64,000 bases of DNA from CAVRAZ01 sp963719135 (GTDB lineage: Bacteria > Pseudomonadota > Gammaproteobacteria > DSM-19610), in the NCBI GenBank assembly GCA_963719135.1, contig CAVRAZ010000007.1:248001-312000 (forward strand). The letters run 5' to 3'. The notes beneath the pieces were generated by a model. That model was not told the origin of the DNA. It saw only the letters and a program-made list of their open reading frames with translations, and searched no databases. The position numbers and the translations under genes are program-made. Positions within the stretch are counted from its first letter, which is position 1. Each line of letters starts with the position of its first letter. Shown piece by piece: positions 8,828 through 18,370 of this stretch.

Positions 8828-9865
8828 ATGACCCAAGCTGCAATACCCTACCCCGAAGCATTTGACGAGGCCTGCGCGCGTCTCCGCCGCGCGCAGGCCC
8901 TGCTGGCGAACCACCGCATTCCTCCATCACCCATCAATTACCGCCTCGGCTACGAAGCCGTTTCCGGCCATCACGCCCAGCTGCAGGCGGATTTCGACCG
9001 TCTGGTTGCCGCGCGGCCGCAGCCGGACCTGGAGGCGCTGTGGGCACTCTACCGAAAGTGGTTTCTGCAGGACGACACGTCGCTGGAGACCCTGCGGCAG
9101 GAATTGAAACGTGTCCTGTCCGACGCGCAGGCGCACTTTCAGGGATGCGACGCAGGGTTTGCCGAGTACACCGACAACCTCGGCAATTTCGCGCAGAAGC
9201 TCGATGGTTCCCAACTGTCGGCGGCGGCCTTGGCGGGCGAAGTGCAACGCATCGTCGAGGAGACACGCGAATTCGAGTCGGTGCAGCGCGAGGCCCATTC
9301 GAAGATGGGCGAGCTGATGCAGGAGGTCGAGGTGCTGCGCAGCGAACTCAATCACGCCAAGGAAGAGGCGCTGACCGACGGTCTTACCCAGATCGCCAAT
9401 CGCAAGGCATTCGAGCGGTCGCTGGAACAGTCTGTCGCGCGCGCCAGGTCGACGCACTGCCCACTGTCGTTGATTATGATCGATGTCGACCACTTCAAGA
9501 AATTCAACGATACCTATGGTCACCCGGTCGGCGATAAGGTACTACGTTTCGTGGCGGCGGCGATCAAGAATGCGCTGGACGGTCAAGGGCTAATCGCCCG
9601 CTACGGCGGCGAGGAATTCGTGGCACTCATTCCCGATGTGAACGAGCAGCAGGTGGAGCGGATTGCGGAAGACGTGTTGAAAGCGGTCTCGAGCGGTGAC
9701 TTGCGAGACCGCAAGGCCAATCGAACCTACGGGCGGATAACGGTTTCCATCGGTGTGTCCCGCTACGAAGCGAGCGACGATGCCCGTACGCTGGTCGAGC
9801 GTGCCGACACCGCGCTGTATCAGGCCAAGCAGGCGGGACGCAACTGCGTGAAACGGGCTGCCTGA
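8828..9865 (+). CDS. soluble diguanylate cyclase (GGDEF)
   Basis: A 345-residue cytosolic protein. The first 180 residues are helical with a coiled-coil-like stretch (EVEVLRSELNHAKEEAL) leading into a GGDEF domain. The active-site sequence ARYGGEEF is intact, so it should make c-di-GMP from GTP. No RxxD inhibitory site is present at the usual place (the sequence there is DGQG), so feedback inhibition is not expected. The N-terminal half resembles the sensory region often found before orphan GGDEF domains in gammaproteobacteria. A clear intrinsic terminator follows at 9903. Confidence 0.92.
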   Translation: MTQAAIPYPEAFDEACARLRRAQALLANHRIPPSPINYRLGYEAVSGHHAQLQADFDRLVAARPQPDLEALWALYRKWFLQDDTSLETLRQELKRVLSDAQAHFQGCDAGFAEYTDNLGNFAQKLDGSQLSAAALAGEVQRIVEETREFESVQREAHSKMGELMQEVEVLRSELNHAKEEALTDGLTQIANRKAFERSLEQSVARARSTHCPLSLIMIDVDHFKKFNDTYGHPVGDKVLRFVAAAIKNALDGQGLIARYGGEEFVALIPDVNEQQVERIAEDVLKAVSSGDLRDRKANRTYGRITVSIGVSRYEASDDARTLVERADTALYQAKQAGRNCVKRAA

Positions 9866-9902
9866 TCGTGCCTTGAGTTCGCCGCCCGGACGCAACAGAA
9901 AG

Positions 9903-9925
9903 GGCCGCCGTAAAGGCGGCCTTTT
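9903..9925 (+). terminator. Rho-independent terminator after the diguanylate cyclase
   Basis: A perfect 7-base stem GGCCGCC/GGCGGCC with loop GTAAA is followed by TTTT. It lies 38 bases after the cyclase stop codon and could also serve the convergent kinase gene from the other side. Confidence 0.88.
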
Positions 9926-9979
9926 CCATGGCGCCATTAGCGCGCAGCGGGAAGCGACGACCCGTCGACGCCGCGACCG

Positions 9980-11339
9980 TCAGCGATCGGCGGCGCCCGC
10001 GCGTTGAGCCGGATTCGACGACGCACCGGCCAGGCACGCCCACACGCGTGCCAGCGCCTGTTCGTCCCCAACGTTGCCCGGAAAGATCACCACCGGCATG
10101 CCCGGGTGGCGCGGGTGATCGTCGGGACAGCGCACCACCGAACAGCCCGGAAGAATCTGGCCGAGCACCCGCCCGGCGCGCAGCGCCAGACCGCTGCTCA
10201 GTACGTCGTTCGACGTGATGCCGCCCTTGCTGATCAGAAACCCCAGCGTGTCGGGAAGACCTCGCACCACGTCCATGAGAAACGCCGACACCCGTTCACC
10301 GAACGCAAGCCGCGCGGCCTGGTCGGTGAACGTCTTTTCCACGCGGCTGGTGTAGACGACGCTGGTGCGGTCGCGGCGCTCGGCCTGGCAGGTGCGGGCG
10401 ATCACGTCTTCGAGCAGGGCCTGGCGATCGCCGTCGATCCGTTCGAACGTCGACTTCGATGGCGTCGACGCCCGGCATCGCCAGCAGTCCCGCGAGTTGC
10501 GCGGTGGTCTTGCCGACGTGCGAGCCGACGATCACCGCGCCCGGCCGGCCTTCGCGCACATAGGCGCGCATGGCCTCGGCGGCGACCGGCTGCGGCGGCA
10601 GTTGCGCCAGCGAGGTCAGCAGGCTGGCGCCGCTGCGGAACAGGTAGCGCTTGCCGCGCGCGGCGCACTGCATGAGCTGCGCGCAGAACCGGTCGAGGTC
10701 GGACTGGCGTTCCGCGTCCACGACACAGCAGGTATTGCCGGACAGGTTCATCAACCGGTCGCCGACGTCGCCGCGGATCTGGCCGAGCAGAAAGCGTTCG
10801 ACCTGCTCGGCGCGGATGCGCCCGGCGGTTTTCTCCTCGACGTAGTCGGGCAGATAGCTGTGCCGGTAGCCGAACACGGAATCGCGCGCGAACTCGGTTT
10901 CGTGGACTGGCACCGGCGCGCCGTTCACCAGCAGATAGTGCACGCTGTCGCGGGTGATGCGTCCGCCTTCGAAGAACGCCGGCACCAGGAAATGCGCATC
11001 GAAGGGCCCGAGCTGTTCCGCGATCGCGTCGGTTTCGACCGGATAGTGGCCACGCAGCGTCGAGTCGGAGCGACTGACCAGCAGCGGGTTGATCGGTTTT
11101 CCGGCTTCGGCAAGTTCAGCCAGCGCCCGCCGGAGATCGACGCACACTTCGCGCGTGACCGCGGCCGCCTTGCCCGCGCTCAAGCCGCGCGTGTTGGTGA
11201 GCACGAAGAACAGGGGCGCCTGATCGCACAGACCCTCCTTGAGCGTGGCGACGTCCCAGCGCGTCAGCAGCAGACAGCCGTGCACCGTCTGCGAGCCGGT
11301 CGGGTCGTCGTCGAGCACGATGATCCTGGTTTCGGACAT
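9980..11339 (-). pseudogene. four-carbon acid sugar kinase (DUF1537 family), frameshifted as sequenced
   Basis: Two minus-strand reading frames together make one kinase of about 450 residues. The first (from the ATG at 11339) gives the substrate-binding domain, opening IIVLDDDPTGSQTVHG, with RSDSTLRGHYP at the sugar-acid site. The second (ending at 9980) gives the nucleotide-binding domain with SKGGITSNDVLSSGL. The frame changes at about 10447, where one extra base in GTTCGAAC shifts the reading; removing it restores the protein. Members phosphorylate C4 sugar acids such as erythronate or threonate. With the phosphoketolase-like gene upstream and the IclR regulator it forms a sugar-acid catabolic unit. 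Given similar insertions elsewhere in this window, a sequencing error is at least as likely as true inactivation. Confidence 0.85.
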
Positions 11340-11690
11340 ACGGAGTCCCGTTGGCAGGCTGTTGAACAGGTTCAGGCTGCATGATCTGCCGTCGAACACC
11401 GGCTCAAAATGCGCATGTACTGCGTGTACAATGCGCTTCTTCGCCGGTCTTCGCCTTGCCCCGCACTCGCCCCAACGTGTTTCAGCAGCCTGTTGGGCCG
11501 AGCCGATCGTCAGATCGATGCAAAAATCGTCATTCCGGCGAAGGCCGGAATCCGTGCGCCTGACGGCCGCGGATCCCGACCTGCGCCCAGGTCGCGGGCT
11601 CGTGACGGCCAGGCGGACTGTGCCCGTGCGGGGGACGATGCCCGTTTCGGGCTGGGGGGAGGTACAGCGCGCCCCGCACCGGCAACCCAT
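11340..11690. other. 351-base gap inside the catabolic operon, with repeat remnants
   Basis: No gene is visible between the kinase and the upstream enzyme gene. The gap contains imperfect inverted copies of a CAGGCTGTTGAA-like sequence (near 11356 and, inverted, near 11480) and a REP-like hairpin at 11532. Such a gap within a functional pair suggests insertion of repeat material. Confidence 0.45.
11532..11551. repeat. REP-like palindrome
   Basis: Arms ATTCCGGC and GCCGGAAT with loop GAAG make a perfect 8-base hairpin. The sequence is of the widespread type found in intergenic repeats of proteobacteria. No second copy is seen in this window. Confidence 0.55.
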
Positions 11691-13913
11691 TCAGCGCAGC
11701 AACGCGCCGACCCGTTGCACCATGGCCTGCGCCGTAATGCCGTTGAACGCCATGATTTCCGCCGGCGACGCCGTGGTCTCACCGCGCTTCCAGCAGACCG
11801 TGTCGCGTCTTGCGGCACGGGTGCGCAAGAGCACCGGTTCCAGCGGTGCGCTCGGACCGCCGCTCACCGCCAGCAGCACGTCGCCGTCGAACAGGCTGTT
11901 GAACCGCGCGTCGTCCATAAAGCGATCGTCTGGCTGCGACACGGTGTCCCACGCGATGTCCATCGGGCGGTACAGCCGGCGCGGGTTGACCACCGCCACG
12001 ATGCGCACGCGGTAACCGTCGGCTTCCAACCGGTCCTTCGCCTCGAACACCGGCAGCAGAACCATGTCGCCGGTGACCGCGAACACCACCGTGCCGGTAT
12101 CACCCGCTTCCGATTCGTGCAGCGTCGCGGCGCCGTCCTCGACCGCCCGGCGCGATGCGTCGAGCGACAGGTGGACGGGCAGGGGGCTCTTTGAGGCGAC
12201 GATCACCATGCCCTTGTTGAAGCTGCCGGTGGCGTATTCGTAGGCCGCCTGGATGCTGTTGGCGTCACAGGGAAACAATGGATAGACATTGCCGTTGCGC
12301 ATCATGGCGCTGAAATAGTTCTCGATCTCCGGCCGCTGGTGAGTCCAGCCGTTGCGGCCCTGCTCCAGCGCGCCGGCGGTGAACATCGTCACGATCGACG
12401 GCGTCCTGCGGCGCAGTTCGGCCATGGCCTGCGTCACCGTCTGCACGATCGGCCAGCCGTTGATCGCGAACGATTCATACGACAGCCACAGGGCGCGCGA
12501 TCCGAACAGCGCCAGGCCGGCGGCAAAGCCCGCGCAGGCGTCCTCGTTGAGCGGTTCGTACACCCGGCCCTCGGGCGACTGGTTGTACAGCGGGTCCTGC
12601 GTCGGGTGGCGGATCTTCAGCGCGTCGTTGACGTTCTTCATCGCCGAAGCCTCGTTGCCGTCGGCATTGGTCACCACGAAGCGCGGATCGGCCTTGCCCA
12701 CTTGCGCAACCAGCGCACCCATGGCGGTCGACGGTACGGCTTTATCACCGATGGCGAACTCCTGCAGGGCCAGCGCCGGCAGCGGCGCCAGCGCGAGTTC
12801 GAATTCGGTCACCACGGTTTTCACTGCAGGCCCGCCGCCGGCGCGGCTGAAATTGTCGCGCACGATCCGCCAGGCTTCGGCCGGCAGCGCGCGGCGCTTC
12901 AGAGCTTCGACGATGTGTCCGGCGTCGAGCGTGTCGGGCGGGTACAGGTTGTGCGATTTGGCGCCCAGCGTATGCACGCCGGCACCTTTCAGTTGCTTGA
13001 TGATGAACGCCGTCAACGTGCCGGACATCGCCGAGCGCGCGGCTTGGTCCACGCCGCACAGCACCGCGCCGGCGAACGCCAGCCGCTGCCCGATCGAGAA
13101 GCGCGTGCTGTCGACGAACGGCCCGTCCTGTTCGCTGTCGTTGAAATCCCTGGCGTCGACCAGGATCACTTCGTCGAAGCCGTGGCCTTTCCAGTAGTCG
13201 ATCATCTGGTCATTGCTGTGGCGCGACACCATCGAGTGATGCTCCTGCGAGTAGCCGTTCCAGATCAACACCGGCAGGAAATTGGTCACGTCGGGGTAGG
13301 CCGTATGGAAATGCATCATGGCGTTGAGCACGTAGGGCTCGCCCATGCCGCCATCACCGATGGTGACCGGGAACAGCTTGTCGCGGTGCAGCCAGGCGCC
13401 GGCCATGGCGAAATGCTGGCCCTGGCCGAGCGGACCGGCCGGCGCCAGCAGGCCCGGAATGGCGCCCGACAGATGGCCCAGCAGGCCGTGCCGTTCGCGA
13501 AAGCGCCGCATCATGTCGTGCATCCTGTGGATGCCCATCGCTTCCAGCGACGCATCGAGGAACATGGAGGCATAGAATCCCGGCGCATGGTGGCCCACTT
13601 CGGTGACGATGTGGGTGTGGCCGAGCATCATCAGAGACGCGTGCGCCTCGGCGCTGGACGCGAAGCCGCCCGGGTGTCCCGAGCCCTTCGAGCCGCAGAG
13701 CTGCAGCGTGACATAGCGCAGTGCGTCGGCGCCCAGCAGCGTCTGGTAGACGGCTTTCGGGTCGCCGGCGTCGTCGATGGCCGCTGCGTCCGGGCCGATC
13801 ACCGCGCTGTCGGCGAAGCGGCCGAATTCGGGCCAGGGCTTTCCATAGTATTGAATGCCCTCGCAGAAGGCGGGCGGTGCGGCAAGTTGCTCGGCGGCGT
13901 TGCTGCGGCTCAT
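11691..13913 (-). CDS. phosphoketolase-family thiamine-diphosphate enzyme
   Basis: A 740-residue cytosolic enzyme with the phosphoketolase fold. The N-terminal half has GSKGSGHPGGF and the ThDP-binding stretch GDGGMGEPY followed about 28 residues later by WNGYS. The middle part carries PEGRVYEPLNEDACAG and a transketolase-like pyrimidine domain. Proteins of this length next to DUF1537 kinases are often catalogued as xylulose 5-phosphate 3-epimerase-like rather than true phosphoketolase, so the exact reaction is open. The gene diverges from the IclR regulator across a region with two matching operators and presumably belongs to the sugar-acid pathway with the kinase downstream. Confidence 0.82.
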   Translation of the reverse strand: MSRSNAAEQLAAPPAFCEGIQYYGKPWPEFGRFADSAVIGPDAAAIDDAGDPKAVYQTLLGADALRYVTLQLCGSKGSGHPGGFASSAEAHASLMMLGHTHIVTEVGHHAPGFYASMFLDASLEAMGIHRMHDMMRRFRERHGLLGHLSGAIPGLLAPAGPLGQGQHFAMAGAWLHRDKLFPVTIGDGGMGEPYVLNAMMHFHTAYPDVTNFLPVLIWNGYSQEHHSMVSRHSNDQMIDYWKGHGFDEVILVDARDFNDSEQDGPFVDSTRFSIGQRLAFAGAVLCGVDQAARSAMSGTLTAFIIKQLKGAGVHTLGAKSHNLYPPDTLDAGHIVEALKRRALPAEAWRIVRDNFSRAGGGPAVKTVVTEFELALAPLPALALQEFAIGDKAVPSTAMGALVAQVGKADPRFVVTNADGNEASAMKNVNDALKIRHPTQDPLYNQSPEGRVYEPLNEDACAGFAAGLALFGSRALWLSYESFAINGWPIVQTVTQAMAELRRRTPSIVTMFTAGALEQGRNGWTHQRPEIENYFSAMMRNGNVYPLFPCDANSIQAAYEYATGSFNKGMVIVASKSPLPVHLSLDASRRAVEDGAATLHESEAGDTGTVVFAVTGDMVLLPVFEAKDRLEADGYRVRIVAVVNPRRLYRPMDIAWDTVSQPDDRFMDDARFNSLFDGDVLLAVSGGPSAPLEPVLLRTRAARRDTVCWKRGETTASPAEIMAFNGITAQAMVQRVGALLR

Positions 13914-13958
13914 GGTAGGGTCCTCATCGCGGTTGCCGGATTTCGTATTCAGGAAACA

Positions 13959-13975
13959 TTTTCACAATGTGAAAA
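13959..13975. promoter_or_regulatory. putative IclR operator 1 (enzyme side)
   Basis: TTTTCACAATGTGAAAA is a perfect palindrome with 8-base arms around one central base. It lies 46 bases upstream of the phosphoketolase-like start codon and about 120 bases from the IclR start. Its near-copy at 14077 supports a shared regulator. Confidence 0.7.
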
Positions 13976-14076
13976 ATTGGTTACCATAAGCAAGCGGTGG
14001 ACCGGCCACCGCTGAATCAGTAATCCCTGTTGAGGAAACGATAGCCGGACGGCTATTATTTCGCAATACATAATCG

Positions 14077-14092
14077 TTTTCATAATGTGAAA
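14077..14092. promoter_or_regulatory. putative IclR operator 2 (abuts the iclR start codon)
   Basis: TTTTCATAATGTGAAA matches operator 1 at all but one position. It ends one base before the IclR ATG, occupying the place where a ribosome binding site would be. That arrangement suggests autorepression and a leaderless or very short-leader transcript. Confidence 0.65.
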
Positions 14093-14093
14093 T

Positions 14094-14843
14094 ATGACGG
14101 CAAAAAGCACCCCGTCCATTCAGGTCATTGATCGTTCGGCGCTACTGCTCGACGCCATCGCCGCCAGCGAAGCGCCGGTCAGCCTGAAAATTCTGTCCGC
14201 CGACACCGGACTGCATCCGTCCACGGCGTTCCGCATCCTCGGCGCGCTGGCCAGGGTGGGGCTCGTGGAGCGTGATTCCGCCGGTCACTACCAGCTCGGC
14301 CGCAAGATCCTGCAACTGGCCGGACGGGTCAGACGCGGCGTCGACATCCGCCAGGAGGCGCTGCCGGCCATGCAGGCATTACGCGACCAGGTCGGAGAAA
14401 CCGTGAACCTCACGGTGCGCGAAGGCGATCAGGTGATCTACATCGAACGCGTCGCGCCGCAGCGCATGATGCGCGTGGAACAGGTGGTCGGCAGCCGCGC
14501 GCCGCTGCACGTCACCGCGGTTGGCAAACTGATGCTGGGCGAACTCGGCGCCGCCTTTCTGCGCGCATACGCCGCGCGCACCGGCCTGCCGGCCTACACG
14601 CCGCACACGCTGAACAGCCTCGACGCGCTGCGCGACGAAGTGCATGCGGCAACGGCCAACGGTTATGCGTTGGACAACGAGGAAGCCGAGGAGGGCGTCG
14701 GCTGCATCGGCGTGCTGATTCACGACCGCAGCGGCGCGGCGGTGGCCGGACTTTCGGTGTCCGCGCCGATCGAACGGCGGCGCGACGCCTGGATCCCGCT
14801 GGTCAGGCAGGCGGGCGCGGCGATCGCGGCGCGGCTGGGGTAG
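14094..14843 (+). CDS. IclR family transcriptional regulator
   Basis: A 249-residue DNA-binding regulator. The N-terminal winged helix-turn-helix covers about residues 10-75 (SLKILSADTGLHPSTAFRIL), and the C-terminal IclR effector domain covers about 85-248 (REGDQVIYIERV, LHVTAVGKLMLGEL). It diverges from the phosphoketolase-like gene, and two copies of a TTTTCAC-type palindrome lie between them, so it most likely controls that gene, the kinase and itself. The effector is unknown; a sugar acid or its phosphate is the natural guess. No Shine-Dalgarno sequence precedes the ATG. Confidence 0.92.
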   Translation: MTAKSTPSIQVIDRSALLLDAIAASEAPVSLKILSADTGLHPSTAFRILGALARVGLVERDSAGHYQLGRKILQLAGRVRRGVDIRQEALPAMQALRDQVGETVNLTVREGDQVIYIERVAPQRMMRVEQVVGSRAPLHVTAVGKLMLGELGAAFLRAYAARTGLPAYTPHTLNSLDALRDEVHAATANGYALDNEEAEEGVGCIGVLIHDRSGAAVAGLSVSAPIERRRDAWIPLVRQAGAAIAARLG

Positions 14844-15003
14844 CAAAGGAGACGCTCGCCCGCACTCTGCAGGGGTTCCGTCTCGGCCCGCCTCCCCGGG
14901 TCAGTGTACGTCCTTTGTAACGAAATATTCATGCAATTGTCACCGGCTTTTCACGTCGGCAGCCGATGTTGCGAGGTGTCGAACAAGCAGCACAGAGGAT
15001 GCC

Positions 15004-15537
15004 ATGCGAATGCAGGTCTGGGTCCAGCGCGTGGACAGCGTTGAGCTGCGGTTGTGCGAATTGATAAACCGCAGTTGCCGCCGACGGATGGTCCGCCGGT
15101 TCTTTGCCACTATAAGCCGACTGGGTGACGGTGTATTCTGGTGCGCCTTGATGGCGTTGCTTCCGCTTTTCTACGGCCCCGCCGGAGCCGCAGTATCCTT
15201 CCAAATGGGGCTGGTCGGAATTATCGGCGTCGTGGTGTACCAGTATCTCAAGTCACGCCTGGTGCGCCAACGTCCCTATGTGTCGTGCGGAGCCATCACG
15301 CTTGGGGCTGCGCCACTCGATGCCTACAGCTTCCCGTCCGGTCACACCCTGCACGCGGTGTCCTTCACCCTGATCGCGCTGGCAGACTATCCGCACCTGT
15401 TTTGGGTATTGGTGCCGTTCGCCGCGCTGGTCGCGGCGTCGCGTGTGGTCCTGGGTCTGCACTATCCGACTGACGTCGTCGTCGGCGCATTGCTCGGGGC
15501 GGCACTCGCCCACACGAGCATTCTGTTCACCGCCTAA
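15004..15537 (+). CDS. PAP2 superfamily membrane phosphatase
   Basis: A 177-residue inner-membrane protein with several hydrophobic segments. All three PAP2 motifs are visible: KSRLVRQRP, then PSGH, then SRVVLGLHYPTD. The family dephosphorylates lipid phosphates such as phosphatidic acid or undecaprenyl pyrophosphate on the periplasmic face. The following glycosyltransferase begins 44 bases downstream, so the two may be co-transcribed in lipid or glycolipid metabolism. Confidence 0.9.
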   Translation: MRMQVWVQRVDSVELRLCELINRSCRRRMVRRFFATISRLGDGVFWCALMALLPLFYGPAGAAVSFQMGLVGIIGVVVYQYLKSRLVRQRPYVSCGAITLGAAPLDAYSFPSGHTLHAVSFTLIALADYPHLFWVLVPFAALVAASRVVLGLHYPTDVVVGALLGAALAHTSILFTA

Positions 15538-15581
15538 CGGCGTCGGCAGACGACGGCCGCGCTTTCCGGCATCCGGGTTCC

Positions 15582-16767
15582 GTGCGCATCCTGTTCCTGT
15601 CCGACGTATACTTCCCCCGCGTGAACGGCGTGTCAACGTCCATCAAGACCTTCATGCAGGCACTGCGGCGACTCGGGCACGAGGTTGTGTTGATCGCGCC
15701 CGATTACGGGAACCGCGGCGCGCCGGAGGCGGAGGTCGTTCGCGTCCCGGCCCGCGTCGTGCCGTTCGATCCCGAAGACCGTATGATGAAGCGCGGCCCT
15801 TTGCGTGCGCTCGCCGGGCGCTTACGCGCCGAGGATTTCGACATCGTTCACATCCACACGCCATTCGTCGCGCACTACGGGGGTCTGGAACTCGCCCGCA
15901 CCTTGGGTCTGCCCGTGGTCGAGACCTATCACACTTTTTTCGAGGAATACCTGTTCCATTACGTGCCCGCGTTTCCCGATGCCTGGATGCGCGCGCTTGC
16001 GCGGTGGTTCAGCCGCGCGCAGTGCAACAGGGTGGACAGGGTGGTGGTGCCGTCCGGTCCGATGCACGAGGTGCTGATGCGATACGGTGTCCGCACGCCG
16101 ATGCAGATCCTGCCGACCGGTCTGGAACTCGAGCGCTTCACCGGCGGTGACGGTGCGCGTTTTCGCGCTCGCCACCGCGTGCCCCGCGAGCGCCCGGTGG
16201 TGCTGCACGTCGGTCGCGTTGCATTCGAGAAGAACATCGACTTTCTATTGTCGGTGGTCGAACGCGTGCGGTACGCCGTGCCGGAACGTCCTGCTGATCG
16301 TCGCCGGCGAGGGGCCGGCACAGTCCGCCTTGCAGCGGCAGACCGCGCAATTGAAACTGGACGACAACATGCGCTTCGTCGGGTACATGGATCGCGACAC
16401 GGAACTGCTGGACTGCTTCCGCGCCGCGGACGTTAAGGTATTCGCATCGCGCACCGAGACGCAAGGACTGGTGCTGCTCGAGGCCATGGCGCTGGGTGTG
16501 CCGGTGGTCTCGACGGCCGTGATGGGTACACGCGACGTGCTCAAGCCCGGATGCGGCGCGCTCGTCGTTGAGGAGGACATCGACGAGTTTGCCGAGGCCG
16601 TGGTGCGCGTGCTGCAAGACGCGGAGTTGCGCGCGGAAATGCGCCAACGGGAACTCGAGTACGTGCGGCGCTGGTCGGCCGACGCGCTCGCGGCGCAGCT
16701 CGCGGCGCTGTACGCCGGCCTGATGACCACAGGGCCTGCGCCCGTTGCTGACGGTGTTTCCCCCTAG
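15582..16767 (+). pseudogene. GT4 family glycosyltransferase, frameshifted as sequenced
   Basis: Two overlapping frames make one GT-B glycosyltransferase of about 395 residues. The first frame, from GTG 15582, has the N-terminal domain (FLSDVYFPRVNGVSTSIKTF, VVETYHTFFEEYLFHY). The second, ending at 16767, has the donor-binding domain (VGYMDRDTELLDCFRAADV, SRTETQGLVLLEAMALGVPV). The shift lies at about 16283, where an extra G in CCGGAACG moves the frame; deleting it restores a continuous protein through NVLLIVAGEG. Relatives transfer sugars to diacylglycerol or phosphatidylinositol-type acceptors, which fits the PAP2 neighbour. A sequencing error is the simpler explanation. Confidence 0.85.
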
Positions 16768-16975
16768 TCGGTATCGCCGGCGATGCGCTTGGTCAATTTC
16801 ATCGTGCTCTCGGCAGACCTGAAACGCCGACGAACTGACTGTGTACCCAATCATTGTAAAGTCATGCGATCCCGGGTCGGCGCTGGCATTTTTCGCAGTC
16901 GTTTCGACGCCAGCTGCGCCATCCATGCGTAAAGGCAGTGCAAATAGCCGGCTTCAGTTTATGCTTTGGCGCGTC

Positions 16976-16996
16976 TATAGTATGAAATATTCATAC
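16976..16996 (+). promoter_or_regulatory. parD promoter and operator
   Basis: A -10 hexamer TATAGT (16976-16981) runs into a perfect palindrome GTATGAAATATTCATAC (16980-16996; 7-base arms, 3-base centre), 18 bases before the parD ATG. Overlap of the promoter with a palindrome is typical of antitoxin autorepression. Confidence 0.6.
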
Positions 16997-17013
16997 TTTG
17001 GTCGGAGGTGAGT

Positions 17014-17271
17014 ATGGGCACGACCCGGACGACCATCAGGATAACCGGTCAGCAAGATGCGTGGAGCAACGCGCGAACCGAAGCAGGCGACTTCACCGAT
17101 GACAGCGAACATATCCAGGATCTGGTTCGCCGTGACCAAGCGCGCCAAGCCGAACACGAGGCGATCCGCGTGGAGTTGATCAAGGGCGAAGAAAGCGGCG
17201 CACCGCGACCTCTCGCTGCGGACGCATTCAAAGAGACGATGACTGCCAATCATGCCCGGCGCGCGCGCTGA
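17014..17271 (+). CDS. ParD-like type II antitoxin
   Basis: An 85-residue antitoxin. The N-terminal ribbon-helix-helix (TTIRITGQQDAWSNARTEAGDFTDDSEHIQDLVRRDQ) matches ParD, and the C-terminal half would bind the ParE toxin. GGAGG at 17004-17008 selects the ATG at 17014 over an in-frame GTG at 17008. The overlapping downstream frame starts as a ParE toxin but is truncated, so this antitoxin now appears orphaned. It lies in a stretch of mobile-element debris. Confidence 0.85.
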   Translation: MGTTRTTIRITGQQDAWSNARTEAGDFTDDSEHIQDLVRRDQARQAEHEAIRVELIKGEESGAPRPLAADAFKETMTANHARRAR

Positions 17272-17488
17272 ATTTCGCTTGACGACCGAAGTCGAGCGCG
17301 ATCCGGAATCCATCCGGCTTTTCACCGATGAAGCGCGGGGACATCAGCAGGCCAACGGCTCACCCCAAACGGGAACGTGCGCAACCCATTGTTACCATGA
17401 CGGCACCGCACACGTCATCTTCGAGCCGCCCGGCTTCATCGCGCGGCTGGCGATCCTGGTGCCCAAGCCGCGGGTCGACCTGACCTGA
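17252..17488 (+). pseudogene. ParE toxin N-terminus joined to an IS91-type transposase C-terminus
   Basis: The frame starts at an ATG inside the parD end, as ParE toxins do, and its first 30 or so residues (EFRLTTEVERDPESIRLFTDEA) are ParE-like. From about residue 45 the sequence changes to HDGTAHVIFEPPGFIARLAI and then LVPKPRV, which I recognise as the tail of IS91-family transposases. The junction lies near 17345-17385. The result is a recombination scar: a toxin cut short and an insertion-sequence fragment fused behind it. The chimera is unlikely to be functional. Confidence 0.65.
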
Positions 17489-17602
17489 TCTCCATACCGA
17501 AGTGGAACGCGAGAAGAGCGGGCAAGAATATGCTTAGTTTACGGCAAGAAGAAATTCAAACGATGCGGGCGGCGGTTCGAATCGATCCGGACGCGGCAAC
17601 CG

Positions 17603-17862
17603 TCACCCTTTAGACCAGTGGATGCGCGTCATGCCGACCGCTCTTTCTGCCGCCCCGTTCTTTTTGCGTGCTAGATTTGTATTAACCATCCGGAGTTTCG
17701 AGAGCCCCTCCGCGGATTCCGCCAGATGCTCGACCGGCAGACGGGCGTACCGGCGGACCAGTTCGTAGTCGGACCGGCCGCCCAGGTCTTGCGGCACGTA
17801 CAAGGGCGTTCATTGTTGAACATGCCTGCACGCGCTGGCGCTGATGACCCGCGGTGGGCCAC
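17603..17862 (-). pseudogene. tyrosine recombinase (integrase) C-terminal fragment
   Basis: The minus-strand frame ending at 17603 reads TPLYVPQDLGGRSDYELVRRYARL, then HLAESAEGLSKLR and TNLAR. This matches the C-terminal catalytic segment of phage-type integrases, including the active-site tyrosine in VRRYA. Just upstream the frame HVQQ is interrupted by TGA where intact relatives read HVQAGTP, and similarity is then lost. The remainder of the integrase is absent, so this is a decayed fragment. Confidence 0.65.
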
Positions 17863-17971
17863 CGACGAAAACGCGCATGTGAGGGAGTTGCGGTTTGGGC
17901 AATAGGCCGAATGAGATTCGCCGATTCATTTTTGGACCCGCTGAATCGGGTAGTTAGCGTCAGTATGGCAA

Positions 17972-18256
17972 CTATACCGTTCGCAGCTGATTGCGCACGC
18001 GTTCTAGGATTTCGGCGCTTCGAATGCCAGGTTGAATCGGCTGGCGGTTGGCGGCGCTCATCTTTCTCTCCAGGTCGCTTGCGCTAGCCGATATTTCTTG
18101 ACGCCCGGAGTTTGCCCGGTGGACGACCTGCAAGACCGCCATGGCGTCTTCCGCAAGACCGCCAAGAACGTTCACGCCCGGTACGAATTCAGGCGTGGCG
18201 CTACGCTTCAGTTCATTCACCATTGCCGCCTGAAGAAGGTCCAACCCGTTCCGCAT
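17972..18256 (-). CDS. hypothetical protein, possibly a remnant
   Basis: A 94-residue minus-strand frame starting MRNGLDLLQAAMVNELKRS. Amino-acid composition and third-position bias look coding, and the mix of helix-forming residues suggests a small soluble protein. There is no strong ribosome binding site and I recognise no family. It sits between integrase debris and tagF, so it may be what is left of a larger mobile-element gene. Confidence 0.4.
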   Translation of the reverse strand: MRNGLDLLQAAMVNELKRSATPEFVPGVNVLGGLAEDAMAVLQVVHRANSGRQEISASASDLERKMSAANRQPIQPGIRSAEILERVRNQLRTV

Positions 18257-18370
18257 CGCCGGCTACTTTCTGCCGAGCATTTCACACTGTTTCGCATCGT
18301 TCATGCGTGGTTTTCATAAATTGGAACAACCAAGTCCGCAGACCTGTAGACCGGGTCAGCCCAGCCCACA

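Noticed and set aside
12339..14015. A 558-codon plus-strand frame
   Set aside because: Antisense to the phosphoketolase-family gene; no family content.
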